Below, in pieces: positions 40,743 to 53,656 of a stretch of DNA of 64,000 bases; positions within the stretch are counted from its first letter, which is position 1, and the number at the start of each line of letters is the position of its first letter. Source of the stretch: Nannochloropsis oceanica (lineage: Eukaryota > Sar > Eustigmatophyceae > Eustigmatales > Monodopsidaceae); contig CP038117.1 of assembly GCA_004519485.1 (NCBI GenBank), forward strand, positions 434,001 through 498,000, read 5' to 3'. The translations under genes and the position numbers were made by a program. The notes beneath the pieces were generated by a model that was given only the letters and a program-made list of their open reading frames with translations, had not been told where the DNA came from and made no database searches.

Positions 40743-43700
40743 TCACTCGCGCGTCGGAAAATTGGTCGGCTGTCGGAACTGAAACGACTCCACCGTCCCC
40801 GCGTTAGTGTTAATATTGGGCAGCGGCGGCGCTGCCACCGACGGATCCTGCGCATCTTGAACCGATGCCTGCCATGGCAATTCCGTCGCTGCTTTTGAGG
40901 CTGTGCCATTCTTTCCATTCTTTTTCTTGGTACCCGTCGGAGGGGATAGTATGTTATATCCGCCCCCACCGCTGCCCTCAATTTCGACAATGCGTTCGGT
41001 GGTCTTTTCCTCTGGGGAGATCTGAAGGGTTCCCACGGTAGTAGCGGCAGAGGTAGCTGTTGTAGCTCTGGTGGCCCCGGACATCAAAGAGATGGTGGAT
41101 GAACGAGGAGTAGGCAAGCCTGACGCAAGGGAGGAGGCATCGGCGCGTTCATCAATGATATTGGTGGTTTCCCGACTATTCTGCGCGTAGCGGATAAGAT
41201 CGCCGATGACGACGCCTTGAGAGAGGGCATTGTGGTAGAGGAGCCAGGTTTGGATGTAGGCGGGGAACTGAATTATGGTGCAGATGCCTATGGGGACGAA
41301 GCAGCAAGTGGCCAGGAGCCAGTCGTGTGCTTTGTGAAAGGCTTTTACAAGGTTATCGGTCTTGCTGTTGGAGACATACATGACCGTGGCACACCAGGCG
41401 GCAATGTAGTAAAGGGCCACTAAAAATTTGAATGTCTCCGTGTGCTGGGCCGTGACGACGAAAAAACTAACCGCAATTATAGCCAGGATAATCATAAGGC
41501 CACGGATAATCGCGTACTCACCCTGATGGTTGCGGCTCCTGCTTCTCCCTTCCAGGTAGTTACTTGTCGCAAACAGCAGAAACAACACAAAGAGGTGCTC
41601 CAGCAGGTATTGCAATTGGTCCATTTTTCCATCCACAACGATAGGTTTATACAGCAACCCCGTTGCCACCATCAACCAAATCGACGACCGCAAAACAAGA
41701 TAAAGCCTGGCCGAGACGTTTTTCAGCTCTTTTACCCACTTATTCTCCTCCTTCCACCAAGTTTCCCACGAGTTCGACGCTGAGCCACCCGTTGTCCGCA
41801 TCCAAGCCTCAAAAGTCACCAAGTCCTCCCTCACTCTTTCCCACTCAAAACTCATTGGATTAAACCAAAAAGGGGCGTACAAAAACGCCAACGCCGCAAA
41901 CCATAAACTCCACGTCCGACCCACATACTGCCCTACGTCCGTGAAACACGCAAATAAAATCAAGGCTGCAATCATCTCCAGCCCCAAATAAAGGTGGGAA
42001 AACGCAAAAAACCGGAATGTCTCCGCAAAAGAAGCATGCTGCGTCACGAAACCCCTCCCCGTCGCCCTATACGCTGCACCACCCGCCAAAATGGTTTGCG
42101 TGTAAAAGTAATCCCGTGTGCGAATATGAAACACAAAATACAATGGTCCCCCACTAATAAACACCTGCGCCAGCTCCGTCAGCGCAGCCCAAATTCCCCT
42201 CTCCAATAGTAAGGCACAAAAGAGCGGGGCTGTCTGTAGCAAACCCACACCAGCAAGCGCCACTTGTAGGGTACCAATAGGCACCATTGGCCGATCCCCT
42301 ATCTTCTCACGCTCGAATAACGCCAAGCCAAGCAGTAAATAAACCAACAGCCAGATCGCCGCGACTGTCAACACTGAAGAAAGGTAATGGCCTATCCCAC
42401 CAAAATAGTAGGAAAGCAGCCGGAAAAAATCCACGCGGCCCAGCATCCGAGAGACATCGCGAGATATAGACTGCTCAGCTGCTCCCTGGGAGAGCTTGGC
42501 CTCGAACTTATAGATCTGCTGCATGCCAACATCTCGGCCTTTGCCCACTTGTACGTATTCCTTAAATTCAACCGACCCCCCTCGAAGAAGGTTGTTGTAG
42601 CCCGCGAAAATGTCCTCGGAGAGATTGATCCCCTTAGACGCCTTGCTAATCCCTCCGTTCTGAATAAAGAAAAGCTTATCAAACAAATCCGGATGACCAT
42701 AATGCAATCTCATGCGCAACGGCCGATTCAATACCCGCTGGCCCAAGGTTACAAACGAATACTCCTGCAGCGCCATATAATTAGCCAGTGATGAGATAGC
42801 ACCCGTGAAAATATGCTCCCTAAAACCCAAAATTGTTGTAGGCATGTCAGGAGTCCCCGTCACCGCGAACTCTTGCAAAAAGTTCCGCATCTTAAATGCA
42901 TCTTCAAAGTAACCCTCTTGGTTCATATCAATCGCTTGCACGTGCTCCCCCCTACTAAAAATCATGGCATGATTCTGATTTTCCGGCTTACCCTCCCCCA
43001 AGATAGGGTTCCCAGGGAGGCGCACTCTGTAGATCTCCTCAATAGTCTTCTTGTCATCAGCAGCACGGATTAAGACAGAATAAAAGTAAGACTCCCCGCT
43101 CTTACTTTGCTTTTCATCAATGTACGCCACCCGCAAATTGGGGAATTTGCGCAGAAGGAAGTCGATGTCATCAGCCTTACTATCCTGCTCCTTCTTCAGC
43201 TTCCCATACACCTGACAGGCAACAACATACCCAAACTTCCTTTGAATCAATTGGTCGGAAGTGTTGGCCTCCGGGTCAACGATTGGTACGTCATGGTCGA
43301 GCTGACTCAACACATGCAGGGCGTCCTCATAATACATCATACCCTGCACGGTCCTTGACAGTGTTTGTGCCCTCATCGATGCCCACAATCGAATCTCCTC
43401 TTTCACCTTCCCCGTCCAAATCGGACTATCATCCCGCAACGACAACCGCTCCTGGAAATTTTTCCAATCCGCTTTATACAGCGTCTGGAGATACAGTAAG
43501 GTTTTTACCCCGTCCTCATTCGCCGCATCCAAATCCTTTCTGCTATAGAGCACGTCCTCAGAATAAAAAGGCGTCACTACCGTCCATGACAACATATTCC
43601 CAATAGAGGGCGCCTTCGGCACATCCATGAACAAAGAATTCACAAAAAAGGTCAACCGCCGACGGGCCTCCGCACTCTTGGGCTCTGCATCCCCCACATG

Positions 43701-46700
43701 CAGGGTGAGGAGTCCTTGGAGTTTCGCCAGGATCTTGTGCACAAGTTCCTTCACCTCAGGCTTGGCCAACTGATCCAGGGAGTTGGATGCATACACATCA
43801 CACCAAAAAAACTGTCCAGTCAAAATCTTGTCCACTGCTTCCGCCACATCTTTAAACAACGGTCCAGACACTAACATCTTTTTCACCGCACCCAAAAACC
43901 CTCTCAGTGCCTCCCGCACCTTATCCCGCAAACTGTCCAACTCATGTAAAGGCTGCGAGCTGGCCGTGGGCGTAGACGCGGAAGCCTGGCCCTCCGCCTG
44001 CTCCCGGACTTCCACGAGGTTCTGGGAGGAGAGGGAGAGGTTGCTCATAAACCCGCGGCTACGCACCTTCTTCATTGCCGATCCCACCGTTACCGTCCCT
44101 CGACCCTCCCGCGCACTCGGCGTGTGCTTTGCAGGCTTGACGCGGTTCGGGTTGATGACACGTCGAGGCAACCCACTTTTCAGCGCCGTGACCATCTTGC
44201 CCAACGCTCCGACAGCCTTATCCACTTCCTCCAGCTTTATCCCCGATAAAATCATCACCTTTCTCCCCCCCGCCCTTCCCTTCTCCGCATCGTCCCCCTT
44301 CATGCTTTCCTGCAGACGCTCCATCGTCAGCTTAACCTTATTCACGTCCGATACATGATCCTCCCCAAGCATGCGCATCAAGAATTCTAGGCTCAACTCA
44401 AGCGTCTCCGCCACTGCTTCATGCATCGTCCTATCCTTTGACAACTCCTCCCACAATGCCGTATCCAGCTTAATCATCTCTGCCTTGTTGTTATCGATGG
44501 CCTTCCTGTACGGCTGATTGTGGTGGTGGTTTGGATCGTTCTGCATCTGCAACTCGACCTGATCGGCCAAGGCACGGAGCTCCTTTCCTTTCTCAGCCAA
44601 GGTGCGGAACTCTTTTCCCTTCTCCGCGCACAACCGCGCGGCCCTCTCCACCGAGCCCGCCGTCTGAAATACTGGCAAATAAATATCCTTGGCAAAACCC
44701 GTAAAGAAATGGAACAATAGCATGTCCCGCTCATCATTATTGATGATGTCAGTGGACCGCAGATTCAACACAACCTTATTCCAAGCCGTCGAAAACGCAC
44801 GCCATTTAGTCGTACCCACATCCATGAACGCATCCGCATTTTCCACCGATTGATGGTCAGTCGACGCCCTACCATCATTACTACCACCAGTAGCCGAAGC
44901 TCCAGTCCCAAAATTTTGCATGCCCGCATTAAGCGCAGCCATCAACGGCTGCCGCTCCTCTGCATCAGCTGCTGCAGCCACTAGGTCGTTTCTACTCGCT
45001 GTAAACCGGCGGGACATCCCCAAATCCGAAACATCCGAGGCCTTCCGACTGCGCTTGCTCCGAGTATCGTCCGTGTTGAAAATCAACCGAGAAAAGAAGC
45101 TCTCGGGCGTCCGCATGAAGTTCTCACGGATACCAGCGAAATCCCTCACTTGACCCAGCTTCTCAATCAGACCCACAACTAGCCCCACCAACCCAGCGGC
45201 CAGCGAATAGATGATTATCATGTCCAGCATATAGATGGCTACGAATGGCAACCACCGCACGACTATCAATACAATTGTCAAATATACATTCTGGTTCAAG
45301 AAATTAATCTGATCATCTGCCAGCTCTAAAGCAGGCAAGGCCAAAGGAGTGACTTCAAATTGGTAGGAGAAAGCGATCTTGACACTGACGACAAAGAACC
45401 AGAAAATGGAGTACACCAACCATTTCTTAAAGGGCTCATATACGCGTTTCCCCGTGTAATTCCGCGATTGAGGAAACACAATATCAAGCAAGGCCTTAAC
45501 GTAGTGATTGCGGCATTCGAACACTAAGGTTGAGAGATACGGCCAGCACTGGAACACACACTCGATAAACCACACAGTGTGCAGCGCCACCGAGATCCAT
45601 ACGTACATCCACCAGTTCTCCAACTGCACACTTTTGGCACTCAAGTGCTGCGCCGGCTTCAGATCCAACCCTCCTCCCACAAGAGATAGGCCATAAAATT
45701 TCACCTGGAAAAAAAGGAAGACAAATCGCGCCAGCAACCGGAGCATTACCCCATGTTTCGCCTCCCTCCGCGTCTTGAACGCCGCGCACGAATTTGTTTC
45801 CGCCTGCAAGCCCGTCCATACCTCCAAAATACTCCACACGATCCCCAAACAATTCATCAACAAAAACACGGCCGACATCATTTGGAAATAATACGGGTCA
45901 TCCCATTGCAAATTCAACCAGAATCCCTGCATCGCCAACAAGAAAAAAGTCACCACATGAAAGTCAATTAAACGCCTAAACGCCAGCATGATCATCAGCC
46001 AGGATCGCTTCTCAATGAATGTCTTTGGCCCCCTCTTCAATCCCTCACCGATCAAAGAAAGCGGTGGTGTCTTTCCCTCTTCGTCCTCGCCACCAAATTC
46101 ACCCCGTGCATTCTTGGTTCGAGCCGCCTGCACAGCCGGCATGTCCGCAGGGGTCCAGGTAAAGTCCAAGCACTGTCGGGACCAGAAAAATTCATTGAAA
46201 TCATCATAGTTCTTCTTATCGTGATGATCCAAGTCTTTCTTTTTCTGCATGTCCACAGCAATTACTTTGTAGATAGGGGTGACGGCATTGACCAAGAAAT
46301 ACTCCTCCTCCACATTCTCTAGCGTCTGATGCGTGGATGCCCGCAGGCAAGCTGCCGAAGTGTGATATAACCACGCTAAACACTCAGGCATATGACGGAT
46401 ATTTCCCGCCTCCCCCCAGATCAAGAGTAGCAACAGCAAATTGTGCATTTTCAGCTTCGCCGCGTCGGTGTCAAACCACTTCTCGCCCACGGGCGCCGCT
46501 CCCGGCATGAGCCCCTCTCGCGGAACCATTGACCATATGGTATTAAAATGCGGTTGTACTTTGAGGGACTCGCACCACTGCTTGTAGTTTTTGAACATCT
46601 TGTCATGCAGCACATCCACAGGTGTCGCCGTCTCCACATTATAAGTCAATGGCCCCTTTCCAGCAGGAATCAATTTCTGAAACGCCGGGTCTTGATACCG

Positions 46701-48051
46701 CTTCTGATTCTTCAGCAGCAAAACCAAATGCTCAACCTGATTAACACCATTATGCGTCTGAAACCCGAACACCCCTTGCATCTCATCAAACATATTCAGC
46801 AGACTTACGCACAGCTGCCGTTCCTCCTTATCCATGGTAGGGTGAGCCCCTCCTTCCGCGTCCAATGAATGCCGCAAATCCAAAATATTCACTCCCAAAT
46901 CCTCAGACGCCGCCCTGTTGGTAATGCTCTCTTGCCGCTGATGCCTTCCCATCGCAGGTGGGCCCAGCCTGGCCGTACATTGCCCTTTGCCGTCCGGCAC
47001 CGAGGTGTAAACGTGACGATCGAAATTTAAGAAGCCCAGCAGCTTTTGCTTCAGCTCCGTGTCTGCCCCGAAATATAGCTGCAACGCCACGGCAACAATG
47101 CTAACCAGTACCCAGGTGAGTAGGGCGAAGAACGGATGACATGGGCTTTGGCCATAAAGACTGCAACGACCAATGGCGGCGTAGTCGAAGGTGCATAGAG
47201 CTGTTAGACCTTGAATGAGGAGGCTCTTCGCCCCAAAACTACCAGAGCCGCATACCATCAATAGTGCTCCAAACGCCGACGTCACCAATACGTTAAAATG
47301 CCTCTGTTTTTTTTTTTGGTCCCGGTAAGCGCAGTAAAAGACCGAACAGCCAAGCGCGATGGCTGCACTTACGAGGACGATTTCACTGAGCAGATTATGC
47401 AAAAGTGCAAGGCGCCCGACAACGAGCAAAGCCGCCGCCAATATCATGAAAAACGACGCTAATCCCAGTGTAATGCTCTTAAACAATAGCATCAGACTAG
47501 CTCCGATCAAAATCCCTACCACAAGCACCAGGTCGCCCAACACGTCCACCGCTATCGACGGAATGTCTTTCGCCGCAATCGCTGCCGCCTCGCCTGTGCC
47601 CACCATAAACAGGTACGGCAGCACAAAGCCAACGCCCCACGCATAGGCTAACACGCCACCCATACAAGTAAATGCCCTGTAGTTGGTGATTTGAGGAAGA
47701 GGAGGTGGGATGAGCTTGTAATGATCATATGAAAGCATGTGTGCGAGAGTATGTGTTTAGAGCGGTGTGCACCCTATCTGGTACTTGGATGCGACGGCAT
47801 GTCCTTAATGCATTCTGTGCCGACAAATCATGCCCACGCACAAGCAGGAGCTGCTGACTGAATAAGGCGATAGATTATCGGACTGGATCCCCTACCCATC
47901 CCCAGTCGCTGACAACTCACCATCCTCGCATCTTGGTGCCGCACACGGCGATGAACACGCCCAAGAGAAACAAGCACACATTTTCCCAAAACACTTCCGA
48001 GCCTGCCCCGGCCTCGGCCTCCTTCTCGAAATCAATCCAGTTCCACGTCAT
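40743..48051 (-). CDS. 1,3-beta-glucan (callose) synthase, GT48
   Basis: Exon 1 (47921-48051) and exon 2 (40743-47676) join in phase to a 2354-residue multipass membrane protein. The short first exon adds the TM segment ENVCLFLLGVFIAVCGTKM before WAFTCMGGVLAYAWGVGF; without it the protein would begin at an arbitrary ATG in the intron. An FKS1 N-terminal domain is visible (LLLLLIWGEAGNIRHMPECL), then TM segments. Next is the large cytosolic GT48 catalytic region with SRKDLDAANEDGVKTLLYLQ, GNPILGEGKPENQNHAMIFS, NYMALQEYSF and SKGINLSEDIFAGYNNLLRGG, and finally another TM cluster. It polymerises UDP-glucose into beta-1,3-glucan at the plasma membrane, for wall, autospore septum or wound callose. 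The C-terminal 130 residues are a variable Ser/Thr/Gly-rich tail. Confidence 0.93.
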
Positions 48052-49016
48052 ACGCACACGCTGCCTCTCACGCAATCTTCACGCTATCCCAGGTCCGGCA
48101 AGGTGGGCGAAGTCAAGGGAGGAGTAAAACGAATTAAGTACGAGGCACCCACGTTCACTTGCTCCGGTGCTCGAGAACCAACCACACGCCTCCTACGATA
48201 TGCCTGTATCATGTATATGTGGGTAGGGGTAGAGGCATCGTTAGTGTTGGGTGCTTACGAAAAAGCATGCGCTGGTGGGCCGAAAGGACATCTCATGCCA
48301 GATCAAAAGAGTGCTCGCGGCGAGATGAGCTAAGAGCGAGGGCAGCCGAGACAAGGTGCCCCGCCCAGCGCGTACCACTCGGGCCATCCAGCACTAAAAG
48401 TATGCTCTGTTCGATTTGGTGGAGAAGGTGATTGGATGGCGCGTCCGAAATTTGCATGTTGGCGCTAAGGTGAGCAGTGCAAGAAGAGGGCAAGCAAGCC
48501 TGCCTCACTTGTGATCGAGACGTTGGAAATCGAGGATGCTGAAAATCGGGATGATAACCAAACCATGGGACTGGTGTGGTCGGTCTTGGGCAGAGCACTA
48601 CAAACATGACAAAAACATATTTGGGCTTCAGGGTTTGAGAGCCCAGTCGTGAGGGCACATTGATTGGTGGGGGCCGGCCGCTGACTCGTGTGGTCACCTC
48701 AGCCGCCCGGCGAGGCCAAAACCAACGGCGCAAGCGTTTAAGAATGCCTGCCCCCTTTCTCGCATCCCTCTTGAGTTATGCAACAGCCCTGTCGGTCTCA
48801 TGCTTTTCTCGTGACTCCTATAAGACCTCGACCAAAACTTCCAGTCCTATATATTACGACGGCTTTTGTTCTTTGCATTTCCTTTGGCAGCATTTGTTTC
48901 AAATTGTGGCTACCGGTCCAAGCCCGAGGGACGTCGTCGTCTGTCTGTGTTGCTCATCATTCGCCACTCTGGTCACAATCCTCAGGTAGAGCAAGTGGGG
49001 GCCCGCACACGATTAG
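48052..49016. promoter_or_regulatory. Divergent intergenic region
   Basis: 965 bases between the glucan synthase start and the hydrolase start. It contains open frames on both strands (minus 48293-48733, 146 codons; plus 48660-48989) without recognisable domains or a convincing start. It probably carries both promoters; an unrecognised small gene is possible. Confidence 0.4.
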
Positions 49017-50597
49017 ATGACACTTATGGTACCTGTCGGTGGCCGGGGATGGGAGGAGGAAGGCAACACGAATACTGCTGCTCCAGCTGAACAAGAGGAC
49101 ACAAACCGGGCAGCTGAGGCCATGGAGGAGAGGATTGTCAGTACTCAAGGGGCGCTAGGAGCGGAAATTCCGGCTATTCAGTGGCGGCCGACAGCATCGA
49201 CTATAAATGCCCTACGAAATCGACGGGCCGCCGTGCTGAATCTGGAAAGAGAGCACGAGGAGCTGGAACAGGAAGCCAACGGTGCGGAAGCGGGGTCCGC
49301 GGGCATTCCATCGCCCCACTCCCCCACCAGACGTTCGCCGCCCTTCTCGACCAAGATTATTATGTCACCTTCGCAGCAACGTCGGCTCATGTGGACGGTG
49401 GAGCGGACGCCGCTCAGTCGTCGAGGGAGGCAACAGAAGCAACATTACCGGCACGTCCAACGCGGCCGCCGGCCCTGGGCAGTAGTCTGGTCGCTAATGC
49501 TGCTCCTCCTCGTCCTGGCCATGCCCTTGCTGCAAACATGGCGCCGGCTGTGGTTGACACATCAAATTGGGGTACAAGCGGCGTTTGTGTGCATTGTGAG
49601 CCATTTCTTTCCGTTGGTGGACCATTCGGACGATTTTGTGAATAGCGAGAGATTAGCAAAGGATCGGCGTCTTCTGGATTTGGCTAACCACTTGAACATG
49701 GCGCCGGCGATTGCTGGTACTGAAGATATTGCCGTCTCATCCAGCAAGGGGAACCACAGTATCCCAGTTCGACTGTTTCGCCCCCTGAATGCCCGGGGAT
49801 GGGGGCAGAAGAAGACTACTTTGGAGGAGGGAGAGGAGGGAAAAGGACTGCTGGAGTTGTCCAAGGTGTTGGTCTGGATTCATGGTGGGGGCTGGACCAT
49901 TGGTAGCATTGAGTCGGATGATAAGATCGCCCGTCGGTTGGCGGCAGCGACGGGGGCGGTGGTGGCTAGCGTGGAGTACCGGCTGGCGCCTGAATTTAAG
50001 TATCCGGCTCAGTTGGATGATACGGTAGACGCTCTTGAGTTTTTGTTGACAAAAGGGGAGGACTTTGGGCTGGACACGCGGAAGATAGCCGTGGCGGGTG
50101 AGAGCGCAGGGGGTCATTTGACGATTGTGTCGGCGATGGCATTGAACTCAGCCAAGGCCAGGTTGTGTGGGATCCTGCCAGTGGTGCCTGCCACTGACTA
50201 TGGTTGTGAAAGTGCGTCGTGTGATCAATTCAATGACGGTTTCCTACTGACACAAGGTCAGGTCCGCGCGTTTTGGAATGCTAAATTGTCGGACCCAGAG
50301 ACAGAGCAGCACGATTTCCTGGTTTCGCCGCTCCGGGCTCCTCAAGAGGTATTTGATGACATGCCGCCCATGCTGGTTATGACTGCGGGCCTTGATCCGT
50401 TGCGTGACGAAGGTGAGGCCTTTGTGGATCGAGCAAGGGAAATGGGCGCGAGAGTAGAATTAAAACGATTTGAACACACGATTCATGGTTTTTTTGGTCG
50501 TTTGGTGACGGGCGGTGCGAGGGGGATTATACATGCGGCAGAGTGGTTGGAGCGTACGTGTGAGTGGGGGGTAATAGACGAGATGAAGGAGGATTAA
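49017..50597 (+). CDS. Alpha/beta hydrolase, hormone-sensitive lipase family
   Basis: A 526-residue single-exon hydrolase of the HSL/arylacetamide-deacetylase family. The oxyanion-hole motif is HGGGW (289-293), the nucleophile elbow GESAGG (S363), and the other triad members are D460 in TAGLDPLRDEG and H490 in HTIHGFF. The IEYRLAPE-type sequence appears as VEYRLAPEFKYP. Residues 1-150 are an acidic then Arg-rich, non-conserved extension; a TM helix (about 157-171, VVWSLMLLLLVLAMPLL) would anchor the enzyme, probably in ER or another membrane, with the catalytic domain beyond it. It likely cleaves carboxyl esters such as acylglycerols or xenobiotic esters; the true substrate is unknown. An internal Met could be the start if the extension is not translated. 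Confidence 0.85.
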   Translation: MTLMVPVGGRGWEEEGNTNTAAPAEQEDTNRAAEAMEERIVSTQGALGAEIPAIQWRPTASTINALRNRRAAVLNLEREHEELEQEANGAEAGSAGIPSPHSPTRRSPPFSTKIIMSPSQQRRLMWTVERTPLSRRGRQQKQHYRHVQRGRRPWAVVWSLMLLLLVLAMPLLQTWRRLWLTHQIGVQAAFVCIVSHFFPLVDHSDDFVNSERLAKDRRLLDLANHLNMAPAIAGTEDIAVSSSKGNHSIPVRLFRPLNARGWGQKKTTLEEGEEGKGLLELSKVLVWIHGGGWTIGSIESDDKIARRLAAATGAVVASVEYRLAPEFKYPAQLDDTVDALEFLLTKGEDFGLDTRKIAVAGESAGGHLTIVSAMALNSAKARLCGILPVVPATDYGCESASCDQFNDGFLLTQGQVRAFWNAKLSDPETEQHDFLVSPLRAPQEVFDDMPPMLVMTAGLDPLRDEGEAFVDRAREMGARVELKRFEHTIHGFFGRLVTGGARGIIHAAEWLERTCEWGVIDEMKED

Positions 50598-50991
50598 GAA
50601 GTCCACCTAGGTTGGATTGGCGTTTTTCTGATTCACACCAATTTTGACTTACTGTGGTGTATTGAAATGTACCTAGCATGGGAGCTTGGGCCAAGGTGTA
50701 GTTGTAATAATAGAGAGACTGAAGAAGAGGGAGGAAGAAAGAGGCTCGTTTGTGCACTGGCGTGCGTGCACTCGTCCGCGTGTGTGACAAATTACGGGTC
50801 AACGAATAATACTTATGTAAAACAATTGCTTAACGCGCATCTGTTGTTGACTTTTTGTTGTTTTCTTTGATTGCAATCATTTAGGGGGTGAGGAGGTTTT
50901 GTTGCTGGCGTATGTGCCCTCGTTTTTTACACCCCTTGCTCACAATTATCTCATTTCTACACACCGGTCATGAGCAGCTTGCATACCAAAC
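50598..50991. other. Intergenic gap, same-strand genes
   Basis: 394 bases between the hydrolase stop and the GT32 start. No feature recognised apart from presumed UTRs and promoter. Confidence 0.5.
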
Positions 50992-52326
50992 ATGGAGGCC
51001 TCAACACCGGTGGCCAGTTTGCTGGGGGACTGCGACCTCCAAGATTATGTCCATTTTTTCCTGGAGGACGACGCGAGGCAGAAGCCTGTCATTGCTGAGG
51101 AGCCGTCCTCGCGCCGCTGCCGTGCGTGCTGGCTGGACATCGCAAAAGAAGCAACATTCCTCCATCAAGCCTTGACCGAGTACAAATACACCCTTCGCAT
51201 CCTGCAGGGGCCGCCGGCTTCGTCACCCAATTATGCCTGTATCCCTAAAATCCTTCACCACATTTGGCTGGGCTCTCCCTTCCCCGAACGCTTCCAAGCC
51301 TTCCGTAAAACCTGGCTGAAGCAACACCCAACAGAAGACGGTAAATGGCCTATGTATCCCATATCGGGCTTTCTTTTTACATGTGGCTTACATTCTTTTT
51401 TTTTTCGCACTTGAAAAGGTTGGAGCCACTTCCTTTGGACGGATGATAACATAATTCCCCTCCTGGACAGCCTGCGGAACAAGTCTGCTTACATTGCGGC
51501 GCCCAACTACGGACAAAAATCAGATATTCTGCGGTATGAACTATTGCATCGATACGGAGGAACTTACGTAGACGTGGACATGGAGTGTGTGCGGTCGTTG
51601 GACCTCCACTCGGAGGCAGGCCCGACCTTCTACGCGGGTTTCTCCAACACGGGCACAGTCGAGCTGAACAACGGGCTCATCGGGTGGGTGCGTTCATCAA
51701 ATGACTTTTGAAAAACCAATTGACGGATTGGTCCCTTTTTTTCACGAAAAGTTTCGCCCGTCTAACATCTCTTGTTCTCAATTCACAGAGCCCTCCCGCA
51801 GCACCCTATCTTATCCAGCTTGATCGAGCGCATCCACACCCAGCATTTCTCGCTTCCTCCTCGTCCCCCCCTTCTTCCTTCTGAGCCATCCACACTATCA
51901 TCATCACCATCAACTTCACCATTACCATCAAAAGTACCCTCCAACTTTGCTGCAATTTTAGGATTTCTCGGCCAGGGAGAAGCGGCAGCGGTAAAGCAAG
52001 CCGTGGAAGCGGGAGTAAGGAATGTATCGTCCATGGGCACGATTGAGGCCACAGGACCAGGTCTCTTCACGCGGGTGGTAGCTGAGCACCTGCAACTGCT
52101 GGAGGAGCAGTCAGTGCACGCGGGGACGAGAGATAAGATACTACTGGCCCCACCTGCTTGGTTCTATCCCATGCCAAATCACGTAGCACATGTGTCCGTA
52201 CCCTCCTCCTCGCCCTCTTCTTCGTCCTCGAATGTTTATGTACTACCAGCCGTGACATACACTGTCCACCACTGGGCCCGCTCCTGGCAGCAACAAGAGC
52301 AGCACTTGCACTACCCGAGTAAATAA
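50992..52326 (+). CDS. GT32-type glycosyltransferase with DXD motif
   Basis: Three exons (50992-51340, 51419-51683, 51789-52326) join in phase to 383 residues; introns are 78 and 105 bases. The core is a 'glycosyltransferase sugar-binding region containing DXD' domain: IPKILHHIWLGSPFPERF, WSHFLWTDDN, KSDILRYELLHRYGGTY and VDVDMEC, with D168 and D170 as the metal/nucleotide-sugar motif. Related proteins are Och1-type mannosyltransferases and inositol-phosphoceramide mannosyltransferases. A Ser/Pro-rich insertion follows NNGLIGALPQHPILSSLIER, before the domain resumes at GTIEATGPGLFTRVV. No N-terminal signal anchor is seen from this start, which is unusual for a Golgi enzyme; an upstream exon or other anchor may be missed. 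Confidence 0.85.
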
Positions 52327-52886
52327 TCATACACATGCCAGGTTGCAGTTGAAGTAATGGAGACAAAACAAAGCTAGCCTCTACTTCTCAACTTCTCGCT
52401 CATGGGTTTTCTTCGATTTGCACGCACAATACCTTTTTGTATTCGTGTTCACTCGCCTACTTACATCCCTTTCCTTTCTGACTCTCTCCCTCCTCCCTTT
52501 TCCTTGTCCTTCTGGCCTATTCCAGGACAGCATTCCTTCTTTTTTCATCCTACTCTTTTTGATTATCCTCCTTTCTTCGGTACCGTGCGAATGCCTTTCG
52601 TTCCACATCCTGGCAGCTGTAATGTCTCGTCTCGTAAAAAAGTCTTAACCGCACAGGAAAACCAAACAGGCACCGGGGCGTCTGGTTCTTGCTGGGCTCT
52701 GTGTCTCTCTCTACCCCGTGATGATTCCTCATGTAGCCTACTTTGTTTTTTTAAGGGGTAGTTCTTGCAGCAGCAAATCTAGATTGTGTGTTTATACTTC
52801 TGCCATTGGTTGTGCCGGAAAGAGTCACTCGGAATTTATTGTTGTTGTCATATCTTCGCTTGTTCTCTCGTTCCAACCTCTTTCAT
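52327..52886. other. Convergent intergenic region
   Basis: 560 bases between GT32 and ISCU 3' ends; T/C-rich with no recognised gene. Confidence 0.5.
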
Positions 52887-53656
52887 TTAGGCCATCGCGG
52901 ACAGCTGCTCCTGGCCAGCGCTCGCACTTCCCTTCTTCGTCGCCAGATCCTTGACTGCCGCCTTGATGGCATCCTCCGCCAACATGGAACAATGCAGCTT
53001 TACAGGGGGCAACTTCAAGTGTGCGGCAATATCAGTGTTCTTGATCGTCAGGCATTCGTCCACGGTTTTCCCCTTGAGCCATTCAGTTGCAACCGAACTG
53101 GAGGCAATCGCCGAGCCACACCCAAAAGTCTTGAACTTGCTCTCCACGATCTTTCCATCTGCGTCCACGCGGATCTGAAGTTTCATCACATCACCACAGG
53201 CGGGGGCGCCCACTAAGCCCTGTAAATGTAAAAATGGGAAAGGAACGGAGCACCTGTGCATGAAGTTTGGGACAGAGGGAAAACGACAGGGAGGCAAGAG
53301 AGACGAAAGCCTATGTTGACTGTCCACCTCTACTCCAATGACGTACCGTTCCCACATTGACGTCGTTCTTGTCCAAAGAGCCCACGTTCCGGGGATTCTC
53401 ATAGTGGTCCACAATGTTCTCATGGTACGCCCGCCGAGTGCTGGCCGTCGCCTGTTGAGGGAGTGGTGAATGGGAGGGAGGCGTGAATGAAGGAGAGGAG
53501 CAAAGATTACAAGGTGGCTTCAGATAGAAGGTATGAAGAAATGGCACAGATTACATGCTCCGGAGCACTTACCACGCCGGTGAACCCTTGCGGAGCCCGA
53601 CAAAGCATGCCACTAGCGGAGGCGGCCGCGTTCCTGCACATTGCCAGAGCGAGCAT
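52887..53656 (-). CDS. ISCU: Iron-sulfur cluster assembly scaffold ISCU, mitochondrial
   Basis: Three exons, 53573-53656, 53347-53451 and 52887-53219, all phase 0 at their junctions, giving 173 residues. It is the scaffold on which NFS1, frataxin and ferredoxin build [2Fe-2S] clusters in the mitochondrial matrix. The three cluster-ligand cysteines are C71 (GLVGAPACGD), C97 (TFGCGSAIASS) and C140 (KLHCSM); the chaperone-binding LPPVK is at 133-137, directly before. The presequence (MLALAMCRNAAASAS...) is Ala/Ser/Arg-rich, suited to mitochondrial import, and the mature part begins about YHENIVDHYENPRNVG. The family is highly conserved, so the exon model is reliable. It shares a divergent promoter region with the plastid-type gene to its right. 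Confidence 0.95.

Noticed and set aside
40164-40807. Pyrimidine-rich plus-strand frames
   Set aside because: Ser/Phe/Leu/Pro content follows from T/C-rich sequence; no domain.
48293-48733. 146-codon minus-strand frame between glucan synthase and hydrolase
   Set aside because: No domain, no clear start context, composition like neighbouring non-coding sequence.
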